A DNA stretch of 64,000 nucleotides from Phlebiopsis flavidoalba. Taxonomy: Eukaryota > Basidiomycota > Agaricomycetes > Polyporales > Phanerochaetaceae. Positions 21,650 through 32,917 of the stretch are shown here, piece after piece. The position numbers and the translations under genes are program-made. The notes under the pieces are model-generated. The model saw only the letters and a list, made by a program, of their open reading frames with translations. It ran no database searches and was not told the origin of the DNA. How positions within the stretch are numbered: the first letter of the stretch is position 1; each line of letters begins with the position of its first letter. The stretch spans positions 124,001 through 188,000 of the forward strand of contig JAOCPU010000019.1 in NCBI GenBank assembly GCA_035772785.1, read 5' to 3'.

Positions 21650-24600
21650 TTAGAACCCACCAGTTGCTCCAACGAACGACTGCCAGGTTGAGTCGAGCAC
21701 GGGCGCGTTCAGCGGCATGCCCGAGTACGATATATCCTGCGCACACCCAGTGGCTGCTGTGGCATGGGTCGTGACGAACGGCGACGGGTCCTCCATGGGT
21801 AAAGGTGGTTGCTGCTGCAGTATGCTCGGTACAGACGGAGTTGCCCCCGCCCCAAGACCACTGTACTCCATTCCGAAGTAACCCGATACTTCTTGGAGGG
21901 TTTGGGTAGTCGGGGTGGAACTGCGTCTCGAGAGGTAGGGGGAATGGTTGTGCGAGGTCGAAGCGTTGAAGTTTGTTTAACCGTCTGGCGCACGTGCGCG
22001 AAGACGAGATACCCTCGAACGTTGTTGCATATCGGAGAGAATGATAGGATGCAGATTTTTCTTCAGCGATAGATGGAGGGGAGGGTTGGGAGAACGGTGA
22101 GGGCGTAGAGATGGAACTGCTACTCGAGGGCGTGTCCCTTGAAGATGACGCGTCACTGCGCGGTCGGGATGGCCCCGCAGTGGGATATGCCGGTAGGAGG
22201 TGGTGGGCGGATGGTCGATTCAGAGAGGAGCTGAGTCTTTCCTCCCAGCCTGTCCAGTTCGGACAATGCTGGACTTGAGCGATCATGCCGTTCATTACCA
22301 TCTTGGAAGCCGCTTCGTGTGCCTGCCTCTGCACACAGTCTTCTTCGTACCACGTCCTGAGCAAGAAGTTGAACATGAGTGTGAGTGTATGAAGATTAGT
22401 AAAAGGCTTCACGAACATAGGTTCGCTGCCGCCATAAGCTGGTTGTGCTCTGGGCCTGCACATCGTTTCAAAAATCTCGCATAGACGATCTAGTCGTGAA
22501 GCGATTGCTGGCGGGCGAAGGAAGACGTCTAGGGGCGCGAGTGTTAAGAGTGACAAGGGAGACACATGATGATCTATTTGCGGAAGCCCATGTCAGCAAT
22601 GATGCTAGTCTGAACAAAGATTTGGACTCACCCCAGCTGACAACGCAGTCGACCATCCAAATCCATATCGTTCCACGACAAATGGCTGTCTTCTGTGAGT
22701 GTCTAGCAGCGCTTCAATAGCCGCCAGGCAGCAGAGCGATTAGATAGCCAAAGACCGAGGGGGAGTAGCGATGCTTGAGGAGGAGCCCTGTCTGTGTATC
22801 CTACGTTGAGGGCTGTGCGCACGCCAAATAAGGCCTGTGGAGATATGAGGAGAGCTGAACACGAAATTGAGTATTCAATGCAAGACGAATAGGTTGTGAA
22901 CGCACTGATTTCTTTGCAAATCATGAGGACAGAAGTAGCGCTGCATTTATAGTGGCCTTTGAGGGCTGGGGTTGTTGGTCTTCCACAGTACCACATTTGG
23001 CCCGCAAGCTCCACGGCACGGGGAGAAATCTCGAATCTTCCGATCCATTTCAAGCACCTTAGAGTAGGCTGGCCCATTGGCGGCAAGCGCCCGACGCTAA
23101 AGTGGTATGCAAGAGCTGTGTGTATTGTATCACCCATGCATGGACTAAATGAGGTGCGTCAGCGGCCGAGTTCAGAAAACCTACAAAGTCGTCTGCGCGA
23201 CAGACAACTTTACATCCCCACTCTGGATTACCGTCTGCGGTTACTCTCCGCTCGTGAGAGGATCTGTTCGGAGTAGCTCACAGTCCACCCATGAGAGATT
23301 TATTGATGGTGGCGACGACCAAAGATTACAAGCTCTGTCATAGAGAACGTCAGTTAGCGAATAGGCGGTCACGATGATGACACTGCCCAAGCGTGGGGGG
23401 GGGTACCAGCCCAGACATCCGTGAACGACGATTTGTCCCAAAAAGACGTTTGCTCTACTCTTCGTTGGCCAGCTTCCTTCGTCCAGACTGGGTCAGCCAC
23501 TTTTGGAACTTTTGACATCTAGATGTGGTAGTGTTCCGATATATGGTTATGCTACGTCCAGCTTTGGGCTACGTACGAAGGCCGATCTGTGATTACCTGG
23601 ATCAGGGCCTTAGCACACGGCCGTAGTCATTTTTTATAGCGTATAGCACTTTTAAAGGGTGCTTACATTGGCTAGTCCACCCGAGTTTGAAAGCAAAACC
23701 CAAGTTGAATCCAAGCGTAGTGAGAAATAAAGTGCGGCGAGCAGTATCCACTCACCTCAATACGTGCGTAGTATTTTACAGGTTGCAAGACAAGGCTACT
23801 TTGGTAAATCTGAAAGCCACACTAGGTTTTGACAAGACTACTTGAGAATAAGGGCTTGCCCCATCTGTATGAGGACATGATACTCACAGTCGATTGTATC
23901 GTCCATCACGATCATCGTAATGTCGTAGGCATCGGGACTATCCGTTATCTTATCCCAAAGTACATTCAGCGATGCTAAAATTGAATCTAGCGCAGTGCTG
24001 GAAGTGCATAGTCTAGAGAGCATAAAGTACTCTTTTGCTTGAATCATGAAAACATGGGTGGTTTTGGTTTGGGTCCATAACATGTGCCCCACAGACAGAA
24101 AGCGGTGACCCCATGTAGAGGGACCGAAAGCGCATGTATATTTGAGATGCAAACGCTCGGAGTGATTGGGCTTCGGGAGCTAGATGAGTTATGAGTGTCT
24201 CGGTTCGAAAAACTAGGCGGCAGTTATTCATTACAGGATGATGGAGCGGAACGAGCGATTAAATGGACTCCCTAGAATCTCGTCGTAAAGTTGAGATCAT
24301 GTGGAGATTGGCTGCCACCTGTAACGGTCTGTTAATTGAGGAAAGTCTTGAATGTCGGTACAACAACCTACAACAAAGTATTCTCCATGATCCGAAGAAA
24401 ATCTCACAGAGACGGGCAGGCTTCGCTCGAGGGATGGTAGCAGCTGGAAACGCACTTCCATCTTTTACATTCTGAACGTCAGCAGGGGTTTATCGTATCC
24501 TTTTGCCGCCCCTTACGGGGTCGTAGCCCCGTACGCTGTACGAGATAGACGTGAGAAGTCGTCTGCTGGTAGTACAGTCCGACCAACCTCGGCCCAAGCA

Positions 24601-25663
24601 TCGTATCGGGAGCCTAACATTCAGCCTTGAGTCATCATGAAATCTCATGGGAAAGCTAGGTTCCTACGTTGGACTAGAAACTAGTGCTTTTTGTCAGTAA
24701 AGAAATAGCAAATTAAGGACAAAAATGTACCTCTGGTCGAGCAGTTGATCCATAGAACCTTGCTTCTCCTTTCAGGCCGAGAGTAAGGGTACCTAAGCAG
24801 AGTGAATAGATTAGACCACGAACACTGAAGAGACACAGTGTGGTGACAGACCTCGAAATGCGCCAATGAATGATCTTCTATCATGCTTCCGGATTGGTCG
24901 GAGCGCGAACTTTCGGCCTCATTCACGGTAGCTGCCCCCAGCGCACTAAGCGTAGGAGCCGGAGCGCTCCTCGAAGCAGCAGCAGGCAGGAGAAGACGAC
25001 GATCCCCCCACCCCACCCAGTCTCCGAGTTGTCGTCCGAGTCTGTTATGAGAGGGCTGTAGGGTGTGGTTCATCCGACACATCGGCTTGGAGTTTGCGCA
25101 AGGCATCTTCGAGGAGTTGACGCGTGTCCTCAGTGAGCTTCAACCCTCCTTCTTCTGCAGCTCCTCGGCGGTCAGCGAAGGCGACGTCTGCGGTATTCGT
25201 CAGTCCGGCGCAGCTGCAAATTCGTGACAGTAAGGTTTACGCACTTGTTGGAGCGGTTTCACCGTGCCCAAGTGAGCGATCCTGTGGTGTGTTAGTTCAG
25301 CATTTTAGCCGCCAGCGAGCGAGGGGTCTCCCCAACCTTCAGGACCATATAGCCGAGCAGCCCCCCTCTTTACCGCAGGTTTCGCAAGGGGCACCTACCG
25401 AGCTACGTCCAGCACATATGAACGACTAACACCAAGTTGCTGATCTGACCTTACGATTATGCATCTGAGCTTGAGCCTTAACGCACATACGAACCAGTCA
25501 GCATAACATTGTCGTGTGTGTGCAGGATAGACTAGAGCCGCACCGCCGGCACTCCGCGCAAGACACCGGCACCCTACCAGGCTCTGCGTCCTGACTTTGG
25601 CGGGCTGCATCGCAGTTTTAGGTTCGATTTCTTTGACCTTTTTTCGAGAGCGGCCTTGGCCAT
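21650..25663 (-). CDS. Zn(2)-Cys(6) fungal transcription factor with fungal-trans domain
   Basis: This is a nuclear DNA-binding regulator. The N-terminal zinc cluster is split by two introns: SCAECRR (about 25555), LKLRC (about 25470) and, after small indels, a third part with the CxxC-x6-C pattern around 25370-25330. A linker helix LTEDTRQLLEDALRKLQADV SDEPHP follows (about 25120), then GTLTLGLKGEARFYGSTARP (24790-24735), family segments around 24440-23990, PPSINLSWVDCEL (about 23290), YSKVLEMDRKIRDF (23070-23025), YRSAW-like and FVVERYGFGWSTALSAG (about 22670), MFVKPFTNLHTLTLMFNF, a Ser/Pro-rich tail and the terminal LDSTWQSFVGATGGF. This whole order is typical of a large basidiomycete Zn2Cys6 family. 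Stop at 21650-21652. The start could also be 25711. Many introns and several frame breaks. Targets unknown. Confidence 0.75.
24509..24542. repeat. GC-rich alternative hairpin cluster inside the transcription factor gene
   Basis: CCCC (24509-24512) can pair with GGGG (24517-24520), or ACGGGG (24515-24520) with CCCCGT (24527-24532); CGTAC (24530-24534) can pair with GTACG (24538-24542). The overlapping, mutually exclusive layout repeats that at 7793-7826. No transcription-factor coding is recognisable just here, so it may lie in an intron or be an insertion. Confidence 0.5.
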
Positions 25664-25711
25664 CGCGACGCAGGGAGAAGTGGCGGGGTTAAGAAGAAGG
25701 GGCTTGGCCAT

Positions 25712-28460
25712 GGAGGCGGCTTACGAATATCCACTGGTGCTTGCTATTTCACCTCAACCGGCCACAGTTGCAATGATTGAATCGCCCGCCATGGCCAGCC
25801 GGCACGGGACGCTCGATATCGCCCCCCTCCCCAAAGGCGGCTAGAATTGATGCCCATCACAGTTAGCAAGATCTAATTTAGGCTAAAGGCTGATTGGTTA
25901 TGCCAGAATGAAGACGTATTAGCTGCTTGGTATTGCCTAAAAGGCGTGAGTTTAATGAGCAGACAACTTGAGGGCCCGCTTCACTAGCAGGTCGGGACAT
26001 TGTACTGCAGACACCGTATGTCGATTTGAAAGCTAGAAAAATACGGAAGAACCTTCCAACAGCTCTTCCGAATACGGACGCGCCAAATCCAACGTTAATC
26101 AACCACATGAACATCGTCTTTATACGTGGTACAAACGTTGTCAAGATATTACTTCGGCCTACTTTATCTCAAATTACTTCATAGGTGTATACTACCAGGA
26201 TAGTAATGTATTTGCCAAAAACAGCTGGTCGTCACACCCGGCAACCCGGGGATGACGGGGATTGTTTACTTTACACAAGTAAACACTCGGGCCACAGCCC
26301 CAACGTAAAATCCTGCGGCCACGTATGATATCGGTTTTATGAGATTAGAGTTGACTTATTTGGTTGAAACATGACTCAATGACAAAATTCTGATCTGTGT
26401 CATGTAGAGTGTAGTACGGTCCACCTGTACATTGGGCGATAGAGTCAGAGCTCCAACCCGCGTTGGCGGGTTCAAATTCTCATGGCTTGTCAATGACTTC
26501 GGGCGGTACAAATCACCGCCGAGCGCCCGCGGTACCTAGGTCTGCGCGCAAGACGTGTCTTTTTTCACCTTCCTCTCATGACGGCCAGTTTGGTCAACGT
26601 AATTTGACTCCAAGTGACTACACGAGCACTTCGTACTCGGTTTAGTCGAGAGAGTCACGCTTCATACCAATGCTGCGTATACAGTTTCGGATGCTGAGGT
26701 GTAAGATAGCATCAAACGCACGTCAGCCCGCCCCCAACATCCGAATGATATATGGTAGCGTCTACTCCGCTGCCGCAGTAAAATTCGGACCATATGCACG
26801 GGGACAGTGACTGTACTAGCCGACCTCCTCCAAAATATGTCCAAAAGCGTACCCGCAAATATATATACCTTTTCCTTCATTTCAGTTGAACATCGTAACA
26901 AGGCTCGATACGGGATATAAGCTACCGACGCATAGACATCTCACGCCCTTTTGCCAGCACGACGATTGCCAACCGGTGGACCAAGCGCCTTCCATCCTAG
27001 AACACAATGCGCAGTCCCACTGAGCCCGCGCCCGGATAACGGAGCGACTACGCCGCGGATCCGTAACCTGTGACGATGACGATCGAGACAGACCATAGCG
27101 CCCGACCGCAAATATGGGCCCAGAAGCCGCACAGCCCAACCCCCCAAAGGCAAGAGGAACTGCGAGTACCGATAAGTGCCTGGGCCGTAACCGCCTCGTG
27201 GAAGGAGACCGAGTGCGTCTGACGCAACTACTCACGATGGAACAAATGCGTCTCCCAATGATAGTGATTACGGCAGCCCGTTTCCCCACCAGCGCAACAC
27301 CGCACCTTTTAGATCAACAACGTCGAGGATGTGGCCGATACCGGCAGTTGAGCTTCGCTACCAAGTGTGTCACCCACAACAACTTTGGGCTTGCAGCGGT
27401 CAAGGGTGGGAGTCGAGCAATCGCAGAGCAGCTGCAACGACTCAGCCTCGCCTGTTGACTGTAACGAGCTATCTGATTGACACACGTTGAACCCCCTCAC
27501 GGAGACGCCAGAAAGACACAGCCACAGCCGGCTACGAAACATTAGCCACGTTGGAGGTGATTAACCTGAAAGAAACGCACCGATGCAAACATTTCCCGAT
27601 CAGCATAGAGGGGTGCATGTCTACGTCTACCTCCACCTGAGCAGCCTTGGGTCTAGCAGCTTGCTGCGCTTTCGCGACATCGTCTACGCCGCTTTGTTCC
27701 GCGCCAGTGGCGTCAATAGATTGGTATCACTTCCGGATATCAACTTGAACAAACTGGCGAAGCCAATAGAAGCTGCAGCGCGACCCATTTGCACCCCGAC
27801 CGAAAATGCCGCAAATAAACCATGGGCTGGGTTTTTCTGGGCGAGTTAAAAACGCAAAATGATTCTGCGAGAGTGTGTAAGGAGCATTTCGAGAGTTGTT
27901 GTCGACAGGTATGACTTACCAGGCGTCACAGCGATATCCTTCATGGTGGGCCTTTGATAACCATGCCGGTAGACCTGCGTACTAAAGTAGCACGACAAAC
28001 GACCCGACGGCATCCACCCTCGTGGTATTGCGGGCTCGAGATACTTGGTTAACCCATGTTTCGCAAAGCGTTCAAGGTTGAGAGATGATTCTGGGGGGTT
28101 TAAGCAACGGTGAGAGTGGGTCGTCAGGCTTGTAGCCAGCAGATTATATGTGCCCTCCGCCTTTCTCATCCCGACTCACTGCACACACTGAATGACCTCA
28201 CCGACGTCATACACCGCGGTACTTGGGGCGATCCCGAGCAGGTTTGACAGGCAGGTTGAATTGGCAGATCCCGCCCGCCACCGATGCGGAAAGGGGGGGC
28301 CGCGCTCATTGCGGCGCGCAGGTTCAATCCCAGGAGAGGGAAAAACACTATTACATCCATTACGGGCGAGGAAAATCCATGATAAATTAGGGTCCGGACA
28401 AAAATAAAACTGCCAAGGTAATTTAGTGAGCTGGATGCGTGGAAGTATTCAATGGACATA
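25712..28460. other. 2.7-kb region without a recognised gene
   Basis: I find no convincing family on either strand. A palindrome-like GTTTACTTTACACAAGTAAAC core sits near 26263-26285 beside a GC palindrome. A minus frame at 27846-28169 has a plausible exon-intron boundary (GTAAGT donor, CTCGCAG acceptor) but no recognised domain. Possible old transposon remains or promoter DNA of the transcription factor; nothing firmer can be said. Confidence 0.4.
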
Positions 28461-30427
28461 CTACAGCCGTTTACTCTTCTTTGCCCCCCCCCCAAACAAC
28501 TCCTCCCATGCTGTCCTTGTATCCTTCCAAAGCTATGAGGAATAGAATCTGCTTGCCATACCCGCCCATACACTCCTTCGGCCAAGGCGCGGTGAAGAAT
28601 GAAATGGGCAGGCACAAACACGTCAAAGAATATCGCTCCAGCTGCTTGCCTCACAACATCATCTTCGCCTCGCTGCAGCCTCAGTCAGCCACGGTGGCTT
28701 GTTACAGCCAACCCCCGCTTTCCCCCGCGCATATTGCACACAGTGCATCTGCACTTCGCGCCAGTGAAGCCTCCAGAGCACGGGCGAGATCCTCATATAG
28801 TTCGTACGGGGGCTAAGAGCGCGGAGTCCGTTTAATGCGGAAAGGACGGCATATCGTGTATAGCGCGAGCGGAAAGGCACCGCGGGTTACGCACACGAGT
28901 ATTTTGTGGTCGGTACGTGTGGAGGGCCAGATCGTAGCGCCGTCCACCGTCTTGCGCGGATGACGGAAGCTTGGTGGTGTGCTTGACACGCTGCCCGCTT
29001 GTGCAAACCAAGTAGCTGAGATGGACCGACCTGGAGATACCGCTCGGCACAGTATCTATTGCCACTGATGATCTGGGCCTCGAAACACTCGCGCAGTCCC
29101 ATTGCAGAAGAAGACGGCCTCCTCCAACTCTCGTGAAGGACGCTCTTGCGAACTAGCCATCGACACAAATATACGGCAGCCAGGAGAGTTGTGTTGAAGA
29201 AGTCCCCACAGAAAAAAACCAAAACTCGTTGCAAATGAGTTTGCGCCAACCCAATCAGGCTTTTCGCAGCTGCAGTGATAGTGAAGCGATCCTAGTGAGG
29301 ATGTAGAAGGGATCCCGCGAACCATCGAGCACGAACGTTTCGCGGCAGGGTCTCCAACCCTAAGCCTCAAGACCATCCGTCTGCAGGTATTGTGTGGTAA
29401 ACATCTCGGCGGACGCATGGCAACTGGGACGGAGTGAGATTCCAGACGAAAAGTGATGGCGCACGTTCAAGGGCAAGAATAGTCGGTATACCTGCCCGTA
29501 AACGACATAAGTACACTCCCTCTCGCCAGACGTCGACCCGTACTTCTTCATGAAAACAGCGAGCGTGAAATTACTTATCCTGTCCTTCTCCTACTACACC
29601 CTCGACCATTTCTGCTCGATGCCGATCACCGTATTGAGCGTCACTGTCCTAAGACCTTCAAGGCACCCCGCGTAACGTCCGTTTGGCAAGTGTTCGAAGA
29701 GTAAGGCCAAGGCAAGCTCCTGCTCATCAAGTACCTCCATCTTGCGGAGGAAGTTGACGGCGCGGAACAACGCTGGTAGTTTTGCTTGTTCCCGCAACAT
29801 AACAAGCAGCTGTGCAAGCATCGATTGTACACGCGCATCGCATTCGCCCTTGACGGATTGTATGAGAGGGTTCGCAGGAAAGCGTTTGGAGAGAGTGGTA
29901 GCGTGGTTTGAGAGCAGAAGAGCTTCATTGTAGTTGTGATTACGGACACAGGAGTCCAGTAACATGGGCAGGGAAAGCACATCGTACAATTTGTCGTGTT
30001 GCTCCAATACCAAGCTTGCTTTCCGACGCTCCTTCTGTATGTCTCGCGTCTCTTGTGCAAACGACTTTGCGGACGACTCCAGAGCAGGCAAGGCGGAGAG
30101 CAGAGAGTCCAGGGACGACGAGAGCGATGAGAGGGAAGATGAAAGGGTCGATGTTGTTGTGTGTAGCGAGAGAAATGTAGGGTAGGAGGTGTGGCAGAGC
30201 GTTGTAAGGGCATTGGTGAGTTGGGCGGAGGAGGAAGATAGAGACGTAGGCTCGGCTTCGAGCTCTGAGAGAGGCAAAGTAGTCAGATGAGCAAGATATG
30301 ATGCAAACTCAGATTCCGTGAATGACGACTGGGACACAGTGCTTCCAGCAGTAGAGGTAAGGAGTTGAGTCAAGGAGGAAAGGTCGGTCGTGTTACCGAT
30401 GCCCATGTTTGGGCCATTACTGTCCAT
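28461..30427 (-). CDS. COG8: Conserved oligomeric Golgi complex subunit 8 (Dor1-like)
   Basis: COG8 belongs to the COG tethering complex that guides retrograde vesicles in the Golgi. The first 277 codons from the ATG at 30427 are intact: a Ser-rich N-terminus, FASYLAHLTTLPLSELEAEP, a coiled-coil LHTTTSTLSSSLSSLSSSLD, FAQETRDIQKERRKASLVLE QHDKLYDVL, LLDSCVRNHNYNEALLL and LLVMLREQAKLPALFRAVNF LRKMEVL, all characteristic of Dor1. Downstream the frame breaks repeatedly, but NSFATSFG (about 29250), VLSALNGLRALSP (about 28840), LARALEASLARSADALCAIC (about 28790) and AAGAIFFDVFV...RALAEGVYG (about 28640) continue the family to its end. The likely stop is at 28461-28463 after a Lys-rich tail; a G10 tract at 28488-28497 (C-run on the plus strand) disturbs the frame there. 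Confidence 0.85.
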
Positions 30428-30578
30428 TACGGCGTGTTTCGACGTGAGTTCAATCGAGCACTGAGTATGCTGTATCCAGATTGTGTTAAATTCGGCACAC
30501 CTTCGAGATTGCGGTATGTCACGTACATTATAGTCCTAGAATAAACTGTGTCTAATGATTCGCAGGTCTGAGGCAAGT

Positions 30579-30641
30579 GTCACTATGTCACTGCGTAACG
30601 GTCACTTCCGCGTGTGACAGTCACGAGTCATGGCTCGTCAC
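30579..30641. promoter_or_regulatory. Six GTCAC/GTGAC pentamers upstream of COG8
   Basis: GTCAC or its complement occurs at 30579, 30587, 30601, 30614, 30620 and 30637 within 63 bases, 150-215 bases upstream of the COG8 ATG and on the other side upstream of the plus-strand F-box gene. The density is far above chance for a 5-mer. Confidence 0.45.
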
Positions 30642-31003
30642 GATTACCCCAATACTGCGCTGTAAACCACGACTCAGGCAGCTCGTATTCTGTTGTCCTA
30701 ACCATGATCAAATAAATGTTCTGATGGATTCTTCCATCGTGTCCCCCCTCCCCAATCGTCGTGCCCACCTAAGGATCGGCGTTGCTAATTCCGAGTATTG
30801 ACTTTTTAGAGGGTCGTAATAAGAGATAATAATCATTATGCCTACAGCATGCACTTGATGGCCCCGTCGGGATTCCCGTCGCCCTGGGTATTCGAGCACT
30901 TAAAGTATACGATCGACAGGCAAGACAATCGCTCTTGCAGACCAAAGAATCTCAGTTGGATACTCGAGCTGAAGACTGAAGTTTTTACTGCCGAAGATAT
31001 CTA

Positions 31004-32614
31004 ATGCCTAAACTACTGACAAAATATCTCGTTCTCCAAACGAGCTCCTCTTGTTTATTTTCTTCTCCACCGCGCAATCCAGATTCTTCAAGGCAGCTCG
31101 AGAAGCCCCATCCTATGTCGCTACAGGAGAACTACACTGGAGCCTCGATGGCACCGAGAAGACCTCGCGGCGTTCGTCCTCACCCACGTCTGCCATCGCT
31201 TTGGAGAGAGTTGGCTTCAGCCTACCCTCAGCCTTTGGACCACTATCAGCATTCCAACGTTTACTCCCGAAGCCATCACACTCGCTCTTTCCCGGTGCCA
31301 GAACTCGGTTTCAACAAAACTCTCATTGAATCTGACACCGGTCGAATATGGATATAGCCGCGGGGCAATGCCCAAGCTTCTTCCCAGCATCCAAAATATT
31401 CGGCACTTGCATCTCGAGTATCCGCACGATGTGGACGAGACCCGACTCGGTTGACAATATGGGAAATCCTCCGTCGCAATAGCCCCGAACTTCCAAACCT
31501 CCAACCCTTTCCATGCCTTTCCCTGCCCCTGCGTTCCTGGCCGATTACATGGGATGATGCCTCGTCATTTCTCGAACCTCTCATGAAGAAAATCCACGAA
31601 CCTTTCGACGCTACGTTATTCTGTTTCTAGGCCTCAAAGCCTACAACACTTCAAACTTGTGATCGTCTGCTTGTCAATGTTCAGTGCAAATAAATGATCC
31701 CTCCGACACCTTTAGAAACCCCCTCCGTCACAATTCATACATTCTCCTCCACGACATCCTCGACGTCCTCACTGTCCTTCCGCATCTGCAAATTCTATTG
31801 AACTACGGTCAGGATGTCTCAAAGCAATGGGGCTCTGTGGAGAAACCCGTCCCGCTTCCCAGCCTTCGCAAACTCAGACTGTTCGGCAGTTCAAACAATT
31901 GCGCGTTGTTCATGCAGGCAGTCCAGGTCGCTTCCCTTACGCATTTTTCCTCGTCAAAGTTACCGATTGTGTCAAAGAAGATACTCCTCCCTCACACAAA
32001 CGGGAGTTCATCGACGCCATCTCGCTCGTCGCGGGCGCTGTCGTTCGCTCACACAGCCAGCTTGCGGGCTTCAAGCTCATCCAGGCTGGTCATGGTCGCC
32101 TAGGGGTGGCTCTATACAACGGCTTTGTTAGTACCGACGGCCAAATTGCTCCTGAGCCCAATTTCGAGGCCACCGGACTTGGCTTTTCTCACGCTGCCGC
32201 TACTTACTCGACCATCCCAGACTTCCCACTTCTCGAAATCAAATCCCTGTGGATCCACACAGCCCAAGATTACTGGGACGGGAGAATATGTTTCATATGG
32301 CCCTGAGGAACCCCCCAAGCTATATGCAGCCCTCCGTCGAAAGCTGGCTACCATCGAGGAGATTCGAATGTCTGGACACAATGTGTCCACTATGGAGGAA
32401 CTCCTATTCAAAGAAAATGAGGACGTCACGCCATTTCCATGTTTGGACAGGATCTACTGTTACATTGTCCGTGGAGACAACGACACCTTGCGAAAATTTA
32501 CGCAGGCTGGGCGATCAGTTCGTGGAGAGACAGCTACGGGCTGCTGTGAAGACACGGATCTTTGTCACCAAGAATCTTCAGCCGACAGTGGAATGCGACC
32601 TGAGCCAGCCTTGA
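31004..32614 (+). CDS. F-box/LRR-type protein, frame-broken
   Basis: Fragments in three frames add up to a typical agaricomycete F-box protein. SPNELLLFIFF (about 31035) is the F-box core, then HVCHR (about 31185), LWTTISIP and LALSRCQNS (31230-31310), LNLTPVEYGYSRGAMPKLLP SIQNIRHLHLEYPHDVDETR (31325-31440), the leucine-rich LHDILDVLTVLPHLQILL and LPSLRKLRLFGSSNNCALFM (31750-31915), IPDFPLLEIKSLWIH (about 32215) and LAAVKTRIFVTKNLQ near the end. The best stop is TGA at 32612-32614. The true start is unclear: conserved-looking codons begin before 31004 near 30900. It would act in SCF-type ubiquitin ligases; the target is unknown. Confidence 0.6.
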
Positions 32615-32917
32615 TAGTGGTGGCGCTCTAAAACTGGTATTAGGAAGCTCAACAACCTGCGAGGAGAAATCAAAGAGGCTATCATCGGTTGTGGGACCAG
32701 TGGGTGCGGGGTACGGGTTGAAGAACAGGAAGGATGTGGAGCAAGTTTCTCAGTCTTGTCCTCTCGGTACATATTTACAAACATCCTTATAATGATTTAC
32801 CGTGCCGTAGATGAAGTGTATCAATTCAACTGCTATTCATTGCACTCACACAACGTAAAAAATCATTACAAGTCGTACTGCATAAGCCAAAGCCAAAAGC
32901 AACCCAACCACCCCCAC

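Noticed and set aside
8804..25663. Secondary-metabolite cluster (oxidase, esterase, P450, Zn2Cys6 regulator)
   Set aside because: No backbone enzyme (PKS, NRPS, terpene synthase) is present and proteasome and inositol phosphatase genes lie between the members.
26263..26285. Operator-like palindrome GTTTAC/GTAAAC as a regulatory site
   Set aside because: A single palindrome far from any start codon; nothing ties it to a gene.
27846..28169. ABC transporter exon on the minus strand
   Set aside because: A phrase like KDIAVTPG before a good intron suggested an MRP-type start, but no Walker A, signature motif or membrane domain follows in the right order.
28260..28345. tRNA gene (GGTTCAATCC like a T-loop)
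   Set aside because: The flanking bases do not form a T-stem and no cloverleaf could be drawn.
28166..28654. Independent 162-codon gene on the minus strand
   Set aside because: Its first half (AAGAIFFDVFV...RALAEGVYG) is the C-terminus of COG8; the second half is a shifted frame after the G-run.
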